Assembly (NCBI GenBank): GCA_016801845.1
Contig: CM028912.1
Location: forward strand, 22,161,501 to 22,225,500
DNA length: 64,000 bases
Reading direction: 5' to 3'
DNA from: Polydactylus sextarius
Lineage: Eukaryota > Chordata > Actinopteri > Polynemidae
The notes beneath the pieces were generated by a model, which was not told the origin of the DNA, ran no database searches, and saw only the letters and a program-made list of their open reading frames with translations. Made by a program: the position numbers and the translations under genes. Positions 12,840-23,985 of the stretch are shown in pieces; position 1 is the first letter of the stretch; the number at the start of each line of letters is the position of its first letter.

Positions 12840-14110
12840 ACAGATGTAACATCAGTGTATGTGAATCCTCCACACAGTGTCAGCTGATGCAGCCTATGGA
12901 TCATCAGGTTCACACAAAGCATGAAAGAAGATGATTAGCAGCTCATCTGAAGTGAAATCACTCATCATCAGTAATCACTGCAGTGTTTGAGATGGAGATT
13001 GGCTTGATGTTTATATATTTCTGATGTGATAGATGTCCAACTTTTCACAAAATTGTATTTTTCTTCAGCTTCACACAGAGCACTGTGGAGTCGCAGCTCT
13101 TTATAGCTGTGATGCAGATTAATGCTAATGTGGTCTGTTTAGGAATTCAGAGGACAACACAGAGCCACAGAATGGGTGATGGATTCATCAAGGAATAAAT
13201 GAAGCACAACTTCACACCAGGAGCTCTGAATCTCATTGTGAGTATTAAACTAAGTCTGTGTGTGTGGCTCTGAAAACACTGCAGCCCAAACAAGTGCTGA
13301 TTTTACAGTGAAACAAAGTTTTGGAAGAGATCATCTGTGTTTAGGTTTATGGACAAACACATCAACAACAAAATAATTTTCTCCTTAATATCACATTGTG
13401 AGTAATCTGAAGACACACTGCACTAAACTGTCACAATTAGTTCAATAAAATCTGTTTTATTTATTTCTATTTCTCCGACCTCGCACCCAGGCAGCACCTC
13501 CCCCTGGGATTAATATTTACACACAAATTACATTAATACATTTTCTTCACAAAATATTCCATTTACATACTTATTGTTTAAAGTTCTAATAAGCACTTAC
13601 TTAACTTATCACAAATCTGTTATTTTATCAATATACATGTGCATTTGTTTTGATGCCGTTAATTAATGTAGATCTCATAACTGAGTATTGAGATTAACAA
13701 TACTCAGTAACTCAGTGACTAATAAAACTAATTTCTCTTAACCTGGCACCCTGATCCAATACTAACTGTCCTGAACAAACACAAGCACTCAAAACACTAA
13801 AAACATCACTCAAATTTAAAATGGCACTGCCATTGGTCAGTAAAGTATTCTGGTAAATCCACCAGAATATCCAGTGTAAGTGACTGCACCACTGCAGTGT
13901 GCTGCAGTGCAGCTTCCACATCTTTCTGTGCAACAGGCACAAATCAATGGACCAGTCGAGTTGATGGTGCATACTCTGATATCTACATCCTGTCTAAAGG
14001 TCCGATTAATTCACCTTCATTTGCAAGCAGATGTGTGCAATGTGTTGTTGTTGTATATTGACGTTGTGTGTCAATTACTCTTCTGCTACTTCAATCTGTA
14101 TTGTTTCTTT
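12840..14110. other. gene-free stretch
   Basis: No recognisable protein or RNA gene. The sequence is AT-rich with short open frames lacking motifs. At 14110-14120 a pyrimidine tract ends in CCCACAG, resembling a 3' splice site just upstream of the first copy of the 0.5-kb paired repeat. Confidence 0.4.
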
Positions 14111-14220
14111 CCCACAGATTAGCTTGAGGCCACAATATGAGCTGAAAGCTGTCTATTTTGAACGCAGAAAAGAAGACGCAAACACTCTTGGACATCTGAA
14201 AGCTGAATGTGGAGACAGCA

Positions 14221-14720
14221 GTGAAGACAAGAGCACAAACTGTTGACATGGTCATCAAACCATTGATGACCTTGTCACTGTGTCAGAGAGCAGCTGCTGG
14301 TTCAGAACATGAACAAGCTGTATGAGCGTGATAATTCACAACATTTAACATGGGACTTTTTGTGGTCATTGAATCTAAAAGCTCAGATGCATCTTCAGGA
14401 TATTTTTGACATTTGGTGTTTTCTGTTCTCTGGATGTGACTGATGAAACATAAGCTTTTCAGACTCTTTAAGGTGCAGTCCAACATTTCTTTTTTTTCTA
14501 AATGTAATTGTACTAAATGATTCATATGTTGCATTTATTCTTGGTATTTTTATTATTCAACTGGTGGGAGAGGAGATGGGATCCAAGCTCCTTCTGTTTT
14601 GTTTTTTTCTCAACATTCCATTAAATGGATGAGAATCATCTCAGAGTGAATAAACAGAAAAAGGTTTTTTTGTTTAAAATGGTCTGGATGTTGTATTTCT
14701 GAGGCTAAGTGCTTTATACA
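14221..14720 (+). repeat. paired 0.5-kb direct repeat, copy 1
   Basis: This segment is nearly identical to 15457-15937, apart from small indels and a short insertion near its right end. It starts at 'gtgaagacaagagcacaaac' and ends near 'gtgctttatac'. Just upstream a 3'-splice-site-like tract (CTTTCCCACAG, to about 14119) opens a frame of about 42 codons that stops inside the repeat at 14246. The unit could be a duplicated terminal exon plus 3' UTR of a lost gene, or a transposon; no protein family was recognised. Confidence 0.7.
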
Positions 14721-15456
14721 AGTATCAGGACTATACATAAGGAAAAAATAAGGGTAAAAAATGTGAGGATTTTTTATTTTATTTTTTGAAATTTTAAAAT
14801 TTAAGTTGAAATTTTGAGAATGAAGAGTCAACTTTTACGGTCTATAATGTCAAGTAAAGAGAACAACAGAGGTGGAGTGTAAACATCCTTTGATTGTGAA
14901 GTTGAATATTTGAAGTAGAGCATCTACGAACTGCGTCATATCCATAACATAAGCCTGTCTCTCTCTGCTTAACCTTGACGTTGGCCAACCGAGCCAGGAT
15001 CAAACAAGCCACATCTCTGTCTCACATAATTTCATGCTCATTTCACACAACTGAGTCTTTGTCTACTAGCCTATTCGCTAACTAGCTAGCTAACCACTGT
15101 TAAATGCTACGTGCTTGTTGTGTCCATTTCTATTTTCACACCTATTAATTCTACTATTAAATTAATTGTAAACCTCGTGTGACTCATATCATTTTAAAGG
15201 ATCATAATTGTGGAGAACATTGATTCCCTGGACCTGGCTAAAATCAATCGTGACAGATTGTCTATGAGATCGGATGTTCCCAGAAGAAGCCATCACACTA
15301 ATGGAGAAGCAAATGATACATTGAAATATATATGTTTATAAGAAAGTCACAGCAAAGATGAAAAGAAATGTGAGACAGGAGAGAGATGTAGATGAAGAAA
15401 ACTTGGAGAAATAAGATGCAGCCATGGTGGACAACAACAGAGCCCAAACACTCCCG

Positions 15457-15937
15457 GTGAAGACAAGAGCACAAACTGTTGACGTGGTCATCAAACAGCT
15501 TCCTACATTAATAAATGCTGAACAGATTGTGTCAGAGAGCAGCTGCTGGTTCAGAACATGAACAGGCTGTGTGAGCGTGATAATTCACAACATTTAACAT
15601 GGGACTTTTATTTTGTGTTCATTGAATCGAAAAGCTCAGATGCATCTTCAGGATATTTTTGACATTTGGTGTTTTCTGTTCTCTGGATGTGACTGATGAA
15701 ACATAAGCTTTTCAGACTCTTTAAGGTGCAGTCCAACATTTCTTTCTCTAAATGGAATTGTACTAAATGATTCATATGTTGCATTTATTCTTGGTATTTT
15801 TATTATTCAACTGGTGGAAGAGGAGATGGGATCCAAGCTCCTTCTGTTTTGTTTTTTTTATAACATTCCTTTAAATGGATGAGAGATGTGAATGAACAGA
15901 AAAATGTTTTCTGTTTAAAAGGCTGAGTGCTTTATAC
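15457..15937 (+). repeat. paired 0.5-kb direct repeat, copy 2
   Basis: Second copy of the unit at 14221-14720, same orientation, about 1.24 kb downstream. Divergence is low (scattered substitutions, a deletion of about 45 bp near the right end), suggesting a recent local duplication or a young dispersed family. The sequence upstream of the two copies is different, so only this block is shared. Confidence 0.7.
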
Positions 15938-15939
15938 GG

Positions 15940-17240
15940 TGGAGTATTAGGGTCACGCGTGAGGAGATGTTATTTGGAGCTGTATACAGTGATCTGACAG
16001 GAAGCTGCTCAGTTTGTAAGCTGCCAGGGGCCAGGTATCCTCAAACAAGCTTTACAAGATTTCTCTTCTTTTATCAGTTATTGAAATGAAATGAATATAT
16101 CAGCCCAAATAAATTTTGTCACCTCTTCAATTTCATCAACAAGCGGTCAGGAGCTGCAGCAGAAACTTAGCCAGTTTAGATAAGTAATAATGACATTATG
16201 CAGTTTTTCAAAGTACATCAAATGACTGAGTTTCTTCTGAAATAACTATCAATAACTAACATTCTATAACCTAAAATATCACAAAGCTTCTTATGCTACA
16301 AGATGTTTGAATGAGTTAACTAGCGAGCTTTTGTGCTATTTTATCACGTGAGGCACACGTTAGTTGTGTAACATGAGTTAGCCAGCTACATAGCAGCCTC
16401 TGCACTGACTACAGGGTTAGCTAGTTAGACTGTGCACCAAATAACTCTCAACAAAGCCTGAAAACATGTCAGTTTGTCCAAGAGATTTGATTTAGAAAAG
16501 TAGTCCTTTTTCCTCCTGATCAGACATTATCTACTTACCACTGCCAACCTTTTTTTTTCTGAACCTATTTTGTGCCTCTGCCAACTATTCTCTCTGATTA
16601 GCTTCTATGTCAAGACACCAGTGGACTGACTTAGATCACGTTGAATCTACTTTAATCCAGACAGTGATGTTACTGAGCACCGTCTGTTTGACGGGCCAGT
16701 GTTCTGGAGTTTATATTAATATTTCCTCTCAAAAAGTACTGCACCAAAATTAGCAACAATGAAACAACAGTTCTTTTCATTTAACTTATTGATTGATGTC
16801 CTCAAGTGTCTTCTTGTCTTATTTTGGATCAAGTAGTTGTAAACAGTCAAAACAGGTTTTAAAGATTTCAGATTTTCAGGGTAAAACTAATTTTGTTATT
16901 GTGTGAAAACAAAATTTTGCAGAATTAAAAAACAACAAGGTTCTGTGGTTCTGTGGTTTGAGGTGTGTAGGAGACTATAAGATCAGTAACAATCAGTGAC
17001 AGGTGTTATTGTTTAAAGGCATTTATAAGATGCGTCATTTTAGATGATATAATGAAGCCTCAGGTCCTGAATGTTGTCCATGGGTTGTCCAAGGATAGTG
17101 GTGATGTTCTGTCGAGGAACATCAGCAGCCTTTGTGAGCTAGTATACCTTCAGTCTGCAGTATCCTGTGGATAGCTCATGCCCTCTGGAGTTTATTCAAA
17201 GGTATTGAAATACTCAAATTTACACTGAACTGCTGCGGTA
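15940..17240. other. gene-free stretch
   Basis: AT-rich sequence with repeated 'gttagct' and 'agctagc' words near 16310-16440. No exon, transposase or RNA gene was recognised. Confidence 0.4.
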
Positions 17241-17241
17241 T

Positions 17242-17244
<3 letters not shown>

Positions 17245-17279
<35 letters not shown>
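17245..17279. repeat. (CA)n microsatellite
   Basis: Uninterrupted CA dinucleotide run of about 17 units, followed by CA-rich degenerate sequence to about 17300. Likely length-polymorphic. Confidence 0.95.
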
Positions 17280-17281
<2 letters not shown>

Positions 17282-17348
17282 ATTCACTCTCATACACACA
17301 TTCTAAAAGTAGCAAGGATCAATATGAAGTGAAATTCAAGCCATTAGT

Positions 17349-18010
17349 TCAAGCCAACAACAGCTTTCTAAACTGGTTGGAAATTATTTTAATACATTTT
17401 TCATCCAAGACTAAATGTACATTAAAACACCATTGAGTTTGTGCCTGAAATACCTGGATGCTCATAGTTACAAGGGAGTGATCAGAAATGACTGTAGCCT
17501 CATAAGAGCATGAGATCACAGGAGGGAGAAATCGGCTATGCACCAGGCTGTAGTCTATTCGAGTAAACATATGGTGTACACGAGAGAAAAAACAACATGC
17601 TTTAACAGAGGAATTAAATAAATCACCAGGGGTCCCAAACTGCAAACTCATCCATGAAGGACTTAATTGTTCTGGCAGATCTTGAAGGAGTAGTGGTCTT
17701 GGTAAAACAGTGGTCTAGCTCTTATTTTACGAGCCAACAATTAAAGTCACTTCCTATAATAAGGAAGTGTGAGGACATATCAGGAAATTTAGAGAGATGC
17801 TGCCCAAAAAACAACTGGGATCCCAGATGAGGCCATATATTTACTAGTGAGACTGGGGTTTCATAGATTTCACCTGTAACAAGTAAAAACCTGCCTCCAG
17901 GAGAAGAGATCACATTAGCACATCTGAAGGGCAATGATTTGTGTAACAAAATTGCAACCCCTCTATACTAGCAATGGAATGATGAATAATACTAGTCATA
18001 TTAATCTTAA
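17349..18010 (-). mobile_element. L1-like LINE ORF2 endonuclease relic
   Basis: Read on the minus strand, about 17949-17722 contains 'LLHKSLPFRCANVISSPGGR', 'LVTGEIY' and 'HFLIIGSDFNC'; the last matches the G-D-F-N motif of the apurinic endonuclease-like domain. Frame-shifted, about 17651-17349 gives 'FSRVHHMFTRIDYSLVHSRF', 'SCSYEA' and 'VISDHSLV', matching the domain's C-terminal S-D-H motif. This order is typical of fish L1-clade ORF2 proteins. Stops, frameshifts and no reverse transcriptase show a short dead fragment. Confidence 0.7.
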
Positions 18011-18499
18011 ATATAATTGAAGATTACATTAATCAGCAACAAAACTCTATGTGCCATTAATAAAATGAATTTAGTAATAATACTAATAATAATAAAGAAA
18101 GTAATGCTTAAAGAAAAAAAATAGTGAAGCGTTATTTATTCTCATCTGTATCTGTATCTGTAATAAGGTCCACGGGGTCGATCACATTTATTTAGTTTAT
18201 TAATCATATTGACCTGAATATAAGACAACCCCACTTTTTCAAGACATGTTTTTTTGAAAATTAGTGAGTGAGCACATGACCTGTGGTAGCAAGCATGCAT
18301 CATCTAGGAGTTTTGTTTTTTTTTTTTTTTTTATCATTATTTGTTGGGGTTTTTTCCTTTAATGATAGAGAAAGTTAGAAAAGATAGAAAGAAGAGGCTC
18401 TGATGACCGTTTTTTTCAGACTCTTATATATATTCTTATGTATAATTTTATATTTGTGTCAATATGGTAATTCTCTTTCCTTCTTTTCCTACTCTGCAA

Positions 18500-18660
18500 C
18501 ATCAGTGTTGCAAATCGCATGGATGGCATTGGCTACAGAGGTATTTCTAAACTTCTAAATGTTCAAGTGAGCATCACTGGCGCCATAATCCAGAAGTGGA
18601 AAGAACAATTTGCTCCAAATGTGGCGACACCTGTGTGTAGGTCACCACACCCACTATTGC
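18500..18660 (+). mobile_element. Tc1/mariner transposase fragment (HTH region)
   Basis: The translation contains 'GIGYRGISKLLNV' followed by 'ITGAIIQKWKEQF', the helix-turn-helix pattern at the N-terminus of Tc1-like transposases (G-Y-x-x-I-S-K ... I-I-x-K-W-K). Only about 50 codons are recognisable; the DDE catalytic part and the inverted repeats are missing. Confidence 0.5.
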
Positions 18661-18929
18661 CTATAGAAAGAGAGTGAAACGCTCATAATGAATATTCATT
18701 CATAAAGAAACAGTCATGGTGAAGGAAAGAGGCAAAAAAAAAAAAAAAGAAATTTGTGGCCAGGCATAAAGGTGGACGCAAAGAAAAGGATCGCTGCACA
18801 TTAGCAGAGTGCGTGTGCCATGGGGAGTGGAGAGGAACAGACACAACTGAGTTCCCTTGGTGAGAAGCTGGCAGGGACAATTGGGGAATCCCTCCTCAGT
18901 GGTGTCCTGTCAGGATACAGGAAGTCAAG

Positions 18930-19250
18930 TCCTTGGAACGGAGCCAGCCTCTGACTGGGGTAGGCTTTAATCTCAAACTTTCTTCAAACAGTGTTTCAGT
19001 TCTGTGTACAAAATCAAAGAGTCAATTTTGTTGCCAGACCAGCGTTGGTGTAGGTCCATTCATGGCTGAGCCGCAGCCTTGCGAAGCATCAACAAGTTCA
19101 ACCACTTCAAAAGACGCAGTGCTGCAGATTCAGAGGAACACAATCAACGCATCTGTGAAATGGCCAGGGAGCTGATGGACATAAAAATTGTGCTTTCAGA
19201 AATCAGTGCGTCATTGAAAGAATTCTTAAATAAATCATTTTGTTTAATGA
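18930..19250 (+). mobile_element. possible Harbinger accessory-protein fragment (C-terminal part)
   Basis: A short open segment at about 19079-19250 reads 'EEHNQRICEMARELMDIKIV', a charged helical stretch like the tail of MADF/Myb-like accessory proteins of fish Harbinger elements. It lies upstream of a MADF-like domain (19525-19795) that should precede it, so the two pieces are from different copies or rearranged. The assignment is inference. Confidence 0.3.
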
Positions 19251-19524
19251 CATGCTTTTCTAACGCCTTTTACCAAATTAAGGCTGATTTGATGGTCCAT
19301 ATACATAGCAGACACACAGAGACCCTCTGCGTTGTTGCGTAGCTATGTGCACCCAACTTTTTAACTATCCGTCGAAACAACAGAAAGCGCACAGAGATGG
19401 CAAGACTCTGATTGGCTCCCTAGAATTACCTCATTTCCAGAATCTCACTTTGCCAGTAGCATTCCTTCCACCACAAAACAGCACAAACACAGCATTTTTA
19501 AACGTTTTGTGCAGTCAGCAAGTC

Positions 19525-19795
19525 ACGATGGACCACATCGAAGAACATTTAGCCGAGGAAAGTGTGAAAGTACAAGCATCTATATAACCCCAGTATGAAA
19601 GACTATAAAGATGCTCAGATGGCACACAATTCCTGGAAGGAAACTGCAGCGAACATGGTTCTATCTGTCGAGGAGTGCATTAAGGTATGGAGGAAGAAAA
19701 GCCTACATAGCAGCTGTAGCGATGCAGGAGGCTGCAAAGTCCCTGCCTTTTACAGTTTGCTGTCCTGGCTAGCACCCCACATCAAGCACTACTAA
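19525..19795 (+). mobile_element. MADF-domain fragment (Harbinger-type accessory protein)
   Basis: With one frameshift near 19570, the frame reads 'HLAEE' then 'MKDYKDAQMAHNSWKETAAN', 'LSVEECIKVWRK', and after a gap 'KVPAFYSLLSWLAPHIKHY'. The spaced aromatic and tryptophan residues, and the closing 'SWLAPH', fit the MADF domain of the DNA-binding protein carried by many fish PIF/Harbinger transposons. A frameshift and an internal deletion show it is decayed. Confidence 0.6.
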
Positions 19796-19799
19796 TTCT

Positions 19800-20865
19800 T
19801 CTTCACGTTCCCTATCGCAGGCAATTAATAAAAGATAAATAGAGAAAAGTACCACAAGTTCTGAAGTAGGGTTAGTCCATAGACTGAAGATGTGGTCTAC
19901 ATGTAATATAAGGCATTTTCTCTTACTAGCTGCCTACTATCCCATATGAAAGGTGATGGTCAAAAAGTTTTGTGGCAAAGCTAACGTGATTTTGTAAAAT
20001 AGAAACAGTTTACTTTTGCTGTTATTTATAAATAATAAGGCATAATATATATCACAGGAAAAACTCACTTCCCTGGAGCCAACAGAAGGAATTGCTCCTT
20101 GAGAAAGTCCTAAACAGACTGGACTGATGTTTGATGTCCTCTGTAGCTTCACACTAAGCACAAACTTTTGGCTAACTAACATATTAGCACTTCGCTATGG
20201 CCTGTCCTTCTGTGTCTCACTTCCCCTCTCCCTTTCCTGCTCTCTCGTGCAGTGTGTCAGATGTTCAGTTATTTCTCTGCCTCCTTTACTAGTAATGGTA
20301 CTTGCATAAAGTATAGTTTGTTGCTGCTGTTGAGGCGAGGCTCAAGATAGTTTCATATATGAGAGCCCCCCAAAAGGCCAGGGTCTCTTACTATTCTTCT
20401 TTAAAGGTGTCAGAGAATCAAAGTGTTTGTACCTCGTCTTTGTTGAAGAACAGTCGTCCACCCACATTTAGGAACATGTGAAAAGTGCTAGAAATTCTGA
20501 ACATCTCTTTTTCATAGAAACTCCTCTATTAGAAATGTCTGCTAGAAAATGGGTCAATTTCAAAAATGGTTGTTTGTGACGTAAAATGTATCTCACTGCC
20601 CCTCCACTCTGACTCCATTCCCTGATGGTCTCCCAAGATGGTCTGTCCTTGTTCCAAAATTGGCAAAGTTACATTTATTTGAGTGGCAGTGAAGGAGCCA
20701 ATCAGTGTCAAGTGCTTGCATTTCATAATGATCAGAGAAAATAGGTGCAAAATCTAAAAATATCTTTCTGAGAGGTTTTTATGAAGAGATTGTTGACAAC
20801 AATGACAACAATGTGATTTTTATCTGGACAGTTTTTTTTCTCATAGATCTCTCTGAATTGACTAT
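19800..20865. other. gene-free stretch
   Basis: No recognisable coding or RNA feature. Chance open frames without motifs; AT-rich. Confidence 0.4.
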
Positions 20866-20869
20866 AACA

Positions 20870-21122
20870 GTTTCTTCATCTAGACCAACAACTTTATACA
20901 ATCACTCATAAATTCCTATTACAAAGACTAGAACATGTTGTTGGGATTAGAGGCACTGTCCTATCTTGGTTTAAGTCATATGTATCAGATAGATTCCAGT
21001 TTGTTCATGTAAACAACAGGTCTTCCACACATGCAGTTAGTCATTGAGTTCCACAGGGTTCTGTGTTAGGACCAATCATTTTTATCTTATACATGCTTCC
21101 CTTAGGCAGTATCATCAGGAAG
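20870..21122 (+). mobile_element. L2/CR1-like LINE reverse transcriptase fragment
   Basis: The translation gives 'RLEHVVGIRGTVLSWFKSYV', then 'RFQFVHVNNRSS' and, across a damaged site, 'GSVLGPIIFILYMLPLG'. This is the fingers/palm region of an L2-clade reverse transcriptase. The last 90 bp or so also occur at the start of the longer L2 copy at 23986, so these are two separate copies. It ends abruptly where the hAT element begins at 21123. Confidence 0.75.
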
Positions 21123-22110
21123 CAGGGCTGGGTGGTATACCACCTTGCTGCACCGCTGAACGCACACACATGAAATAGAGCAGCACAAGCTAGTGTTGTT
21201 GTTGGAGGTGTTGAGCGTGGTAGAGATCAACATAGAAAGTATGGAAAGAGGTGTTGCAGACGTAACAGTTGAGGGTGATACTCAAAAAGAACTTGTGCCT
21301 AAAAAGGGGGCACTTTCTGTTGTCTGGAAGTACTTTGGCTGTAAAAGCTCTGATTTTAATCAAATGACTGTATTCTGCAAACACTGGCAAGTTAAAGTTG
21401 TCGATGCAGGCAGTAACATGAGCTGCTCCATCTGTTTGCTCCATGACCGCAGCTTGGTTTTAGAATATCAAGACTGTTTAAAACCAAAATCATCACCCTC
21501 CACATACAAAACTGAAAGAACTTCAGGGCACTGGAGTCAAACATTCCTTACAGATGCATTTGCCAGACAACAAAACAAACAAGCAGTGGATTAAAATAAC
21601 AAACGCCATTACTTATCATTTGGCTAAGGACATGGTCCTGTTACGCATCGTGGAGAAAAGACGGATCCTGAGCTATGGTGAAAACGCTGGATAGCCGCTT
21701 TGTGATGTCAAGTTGCAAATATTTTGGCCAAATAGTGATCTCTGTGTTGTACAAAGAGCACTGAGGAAAGGTATGCTCAGAGGTGGCTACAGCCCCAAAT
21801 TATGCAATGAAAGCACATATGTAGGAGCCGTATCTAAGCCTGACGGTTGATTTCACAAACAACAACTGGCTTTTAAAAAGCTATTGCCTTCAGACAAGCT
21901 ACTTCCCAAATGACCACACTAGCAGATTGCTAGCTGCAGGCTTGCGTGAAGAACTGGACTCCAGGGACTGGCAGAGCACAAGGTAGTGGCCATCACCACA
22001 GACAGTGGGGCCAATATCAAGAAGGCCGCCCACATTAACAGTTGGACAAGACTGCAGTGCTTTGGGCACAGGCAAAAACAGTTATTGAAATAGTAAACAT
22101 TTATAAACAA
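21123..22110 (+). mobile_element. hAT transposon relic with BED-type zinc finger
   Basis: The left edge, cagggctgggtggtatacc, looks like a hAT terminal inverted repeat. An open frame at 21193-21594 has a degraded BED-type zinc finger ('KKGALSVVWKYFGCKSSDF', then 'VFCKHW'). Further on, about 21810-22075, frame-shifted pieces include 'QTSYFPNDHT' and 'VVAITTDSGANIKKAAH', the latter matching the aspartate-containing T-D-x-G-x-N block of hAT transposases. Several stops show it is dead. No matching right end was found. A related BED-finger fragment lies in epc2 intron 1. Confidence 0.75.
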
Positions 22111-22114
22111 CTGA

Positions 22115-23015
22115 AGTAAAACACATAGCTCAAGAACTGTATAATGAATGCATATTATCAGTCATCATATCCATTAATACATTACAAGACGTGAAATGTG
22201 ATTTTCCCTTAGCGTACTTTGAGGAAATTATCTGTAGAGGAGTTTATAAATGAGAACACTTTGGAACTACCCCTCAATGACTTATGACTGGTATAATGTG
22301 CCATATATCTCTCACTTGCAGAGGACAATGTGCAATAAAAACTCTGTATTTTTTATTCTTATTTGTTCTTAGCAGGCGTGGCTGGTTTATATGAGCAGGT
22401 GGGGCAGCGTCACTCCAAAAAAATCATGCCCATCCGCCCCCCAAAATAGTTCCTCCTAACAAATAATGCTCATTGCTTAATGTATTACTTATATTGTAGT
22501 GTATTATTTTGTTCTGTGTGTTTTTCAACTATGTTGACTCTATTTTGACTTTATCTTTGTTACTTGTTTTTGGTGATTGATTCTCAGTTTAATGTCTAAT
22601 CGCAGTTGTGGGGCAGGACAGGTCAGCGACCACATTCGTCTGTAGGTTTATCATATCACCCTGTCAGCAATGATCGGAACTACAAGCAGCGCTGATAGAG
22701 TCGCATATGGGCAGGAATGAGTCCGCCCCAAGAACACATTTTGCCAGCACTAGCTCACTGATTGGTCCACTACTCGTATTAGACCTCACATGACCATAAC
22801 AACCGTGGCGATGGCACACAGCTTTGGCATCTTTGTCATTCATCAATAGCGCTACATATGCTAAATGTATTCAAAATAATCTCTGAAATGTAGGCCTTGC
22901 TTGAAGACATGTTTATATTATAGACCTGCTTAGCGCAATTGTGTTACGACTTCAATTGAAACACCGGCTGAAGAGTAAGCGGTGATTAATAATCAAGACA
23001 GTTCCTGTACTGTTA
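22115..23015. other. gene-free stretch
   Basis: May include the unresolved right part of the hAT relic. No protein, RNA gene or inverted-repeat partner was recognised. Confidence 0.35.
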
Positions 23016-23023
23016 GACTTTTA

Positions 23024-23060
<37 letters not shown>

Positions 23061-23129
23061 TGAATGAGGAAGATTCCCTCGGAGAAACTGAAGTATAATA
23101 TATAGAATATATAGATAATATTAATCACA

Positions 23130-23179
<50 letters not shown>

Positions 23180-23252
23180 TGAATGAAGGAGGAAGATTCC
23201 CTCGGAGAAACTGAAGTATAATATATAGAATATATAGATAATATTAATCACA

Positions 23253-23298
<46 letters not shown>
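23024..23298. repeat. (TA)n microsatellites with a duplicated interleaved unit
   Basis: Three long TA runs (about 23024-23056, 23136-23176 and 23259-23298) alternate with two nearly identical 80-bp spacers (23057-23135 and 23177-23258), both starting gaatgaatga and containing 'agattccctcggagaaactg'. The second spacer has a 4-bp insertion. The structure is a roughly 120-bp tandem duplication whose boundaries lie in the TA runs. Confidence 0.9.
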
Positions 23299-23300
<2 letters not shown>

Positions 23301-23669
23301 ATTATTGTTATTATTACCACCATTAATATTATTATTATTATTTATGATAATAATAATAATAATGATAATATTTTAAGCACGTGCAATGCAATGGGCAATG
23401 TGCAATATATTCTCAGTATTTTTTAGCTTTTATTCTTTTTTTTTTTTTTTTTTCCTTGTATAACTAGATAGAACATGTTTTATCCTGTAGTCCTTCCTGC
23501 AGCAACATTTTAAATTTCCCTATTGAGGGACTAATAAAGGAACATCTTATATTAGACTGTCTTAAACTAATAGAATTGTTTGTTGTTTTTACAGAGACGG
23601 GTGTGAAACATGACCGGATACATCGTGCAGTTGGGGCCTGAATTAAAGATTTTTCACAGAATAAAGATG

Positions 23670-23985
23670 GCAGATGATTCACTAGCATGCACTACTTCAT
23701 TAAGATGAACATTGGCGAGAAAATGAAGAGGTCCTGGCTTGTTTACTGACCTAAGACTAATGACCGTGTCGTATGTGTTTAGTGCCAGCTGTTTGGTGAT
23801 TTTAACAAGCAGTTGAATGCTGATGGCACCAACAGCTGGAAGAACCTCAGAGTCTGCCTGCTTAATCAGAAGTCTGCTGATCAGGTCACCAACATGGCTA
23901 CTTGGTGCATGCTTAATCAAAGACTTCTAAAAGGTGCATCTATAGATCAGGTGAACCAACATTCTTTCTAAATGAAGGCAACAGG
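23670..23985 (+). mobile_element. hAT transposon relic, TTF-type zinc-finger part (5' piece)
   Basis: The plus-strand translation includes 'YFIKMNIGEKMKRSWLVY' then 'CQLFGDFNKQLNADGTNSW' and 'ADQVTNMATWCMLNQR'. This is the N-terminal TTF-type zinc-finger region of hAT transposases whose next domain is DUF4371. The reading is cut near 23985 by the L2 insertion and resumes at 25591 with the expected next residues. A stop codon and a frame change mark it as inactive. Confidence 0.75.

Noticed and set aside
23021..23323. 100-codon minus-strand frame rich in Tyr and Ile
   Set aside because: It is the translation of (TA)n microsatellites and the duplicated spacer.
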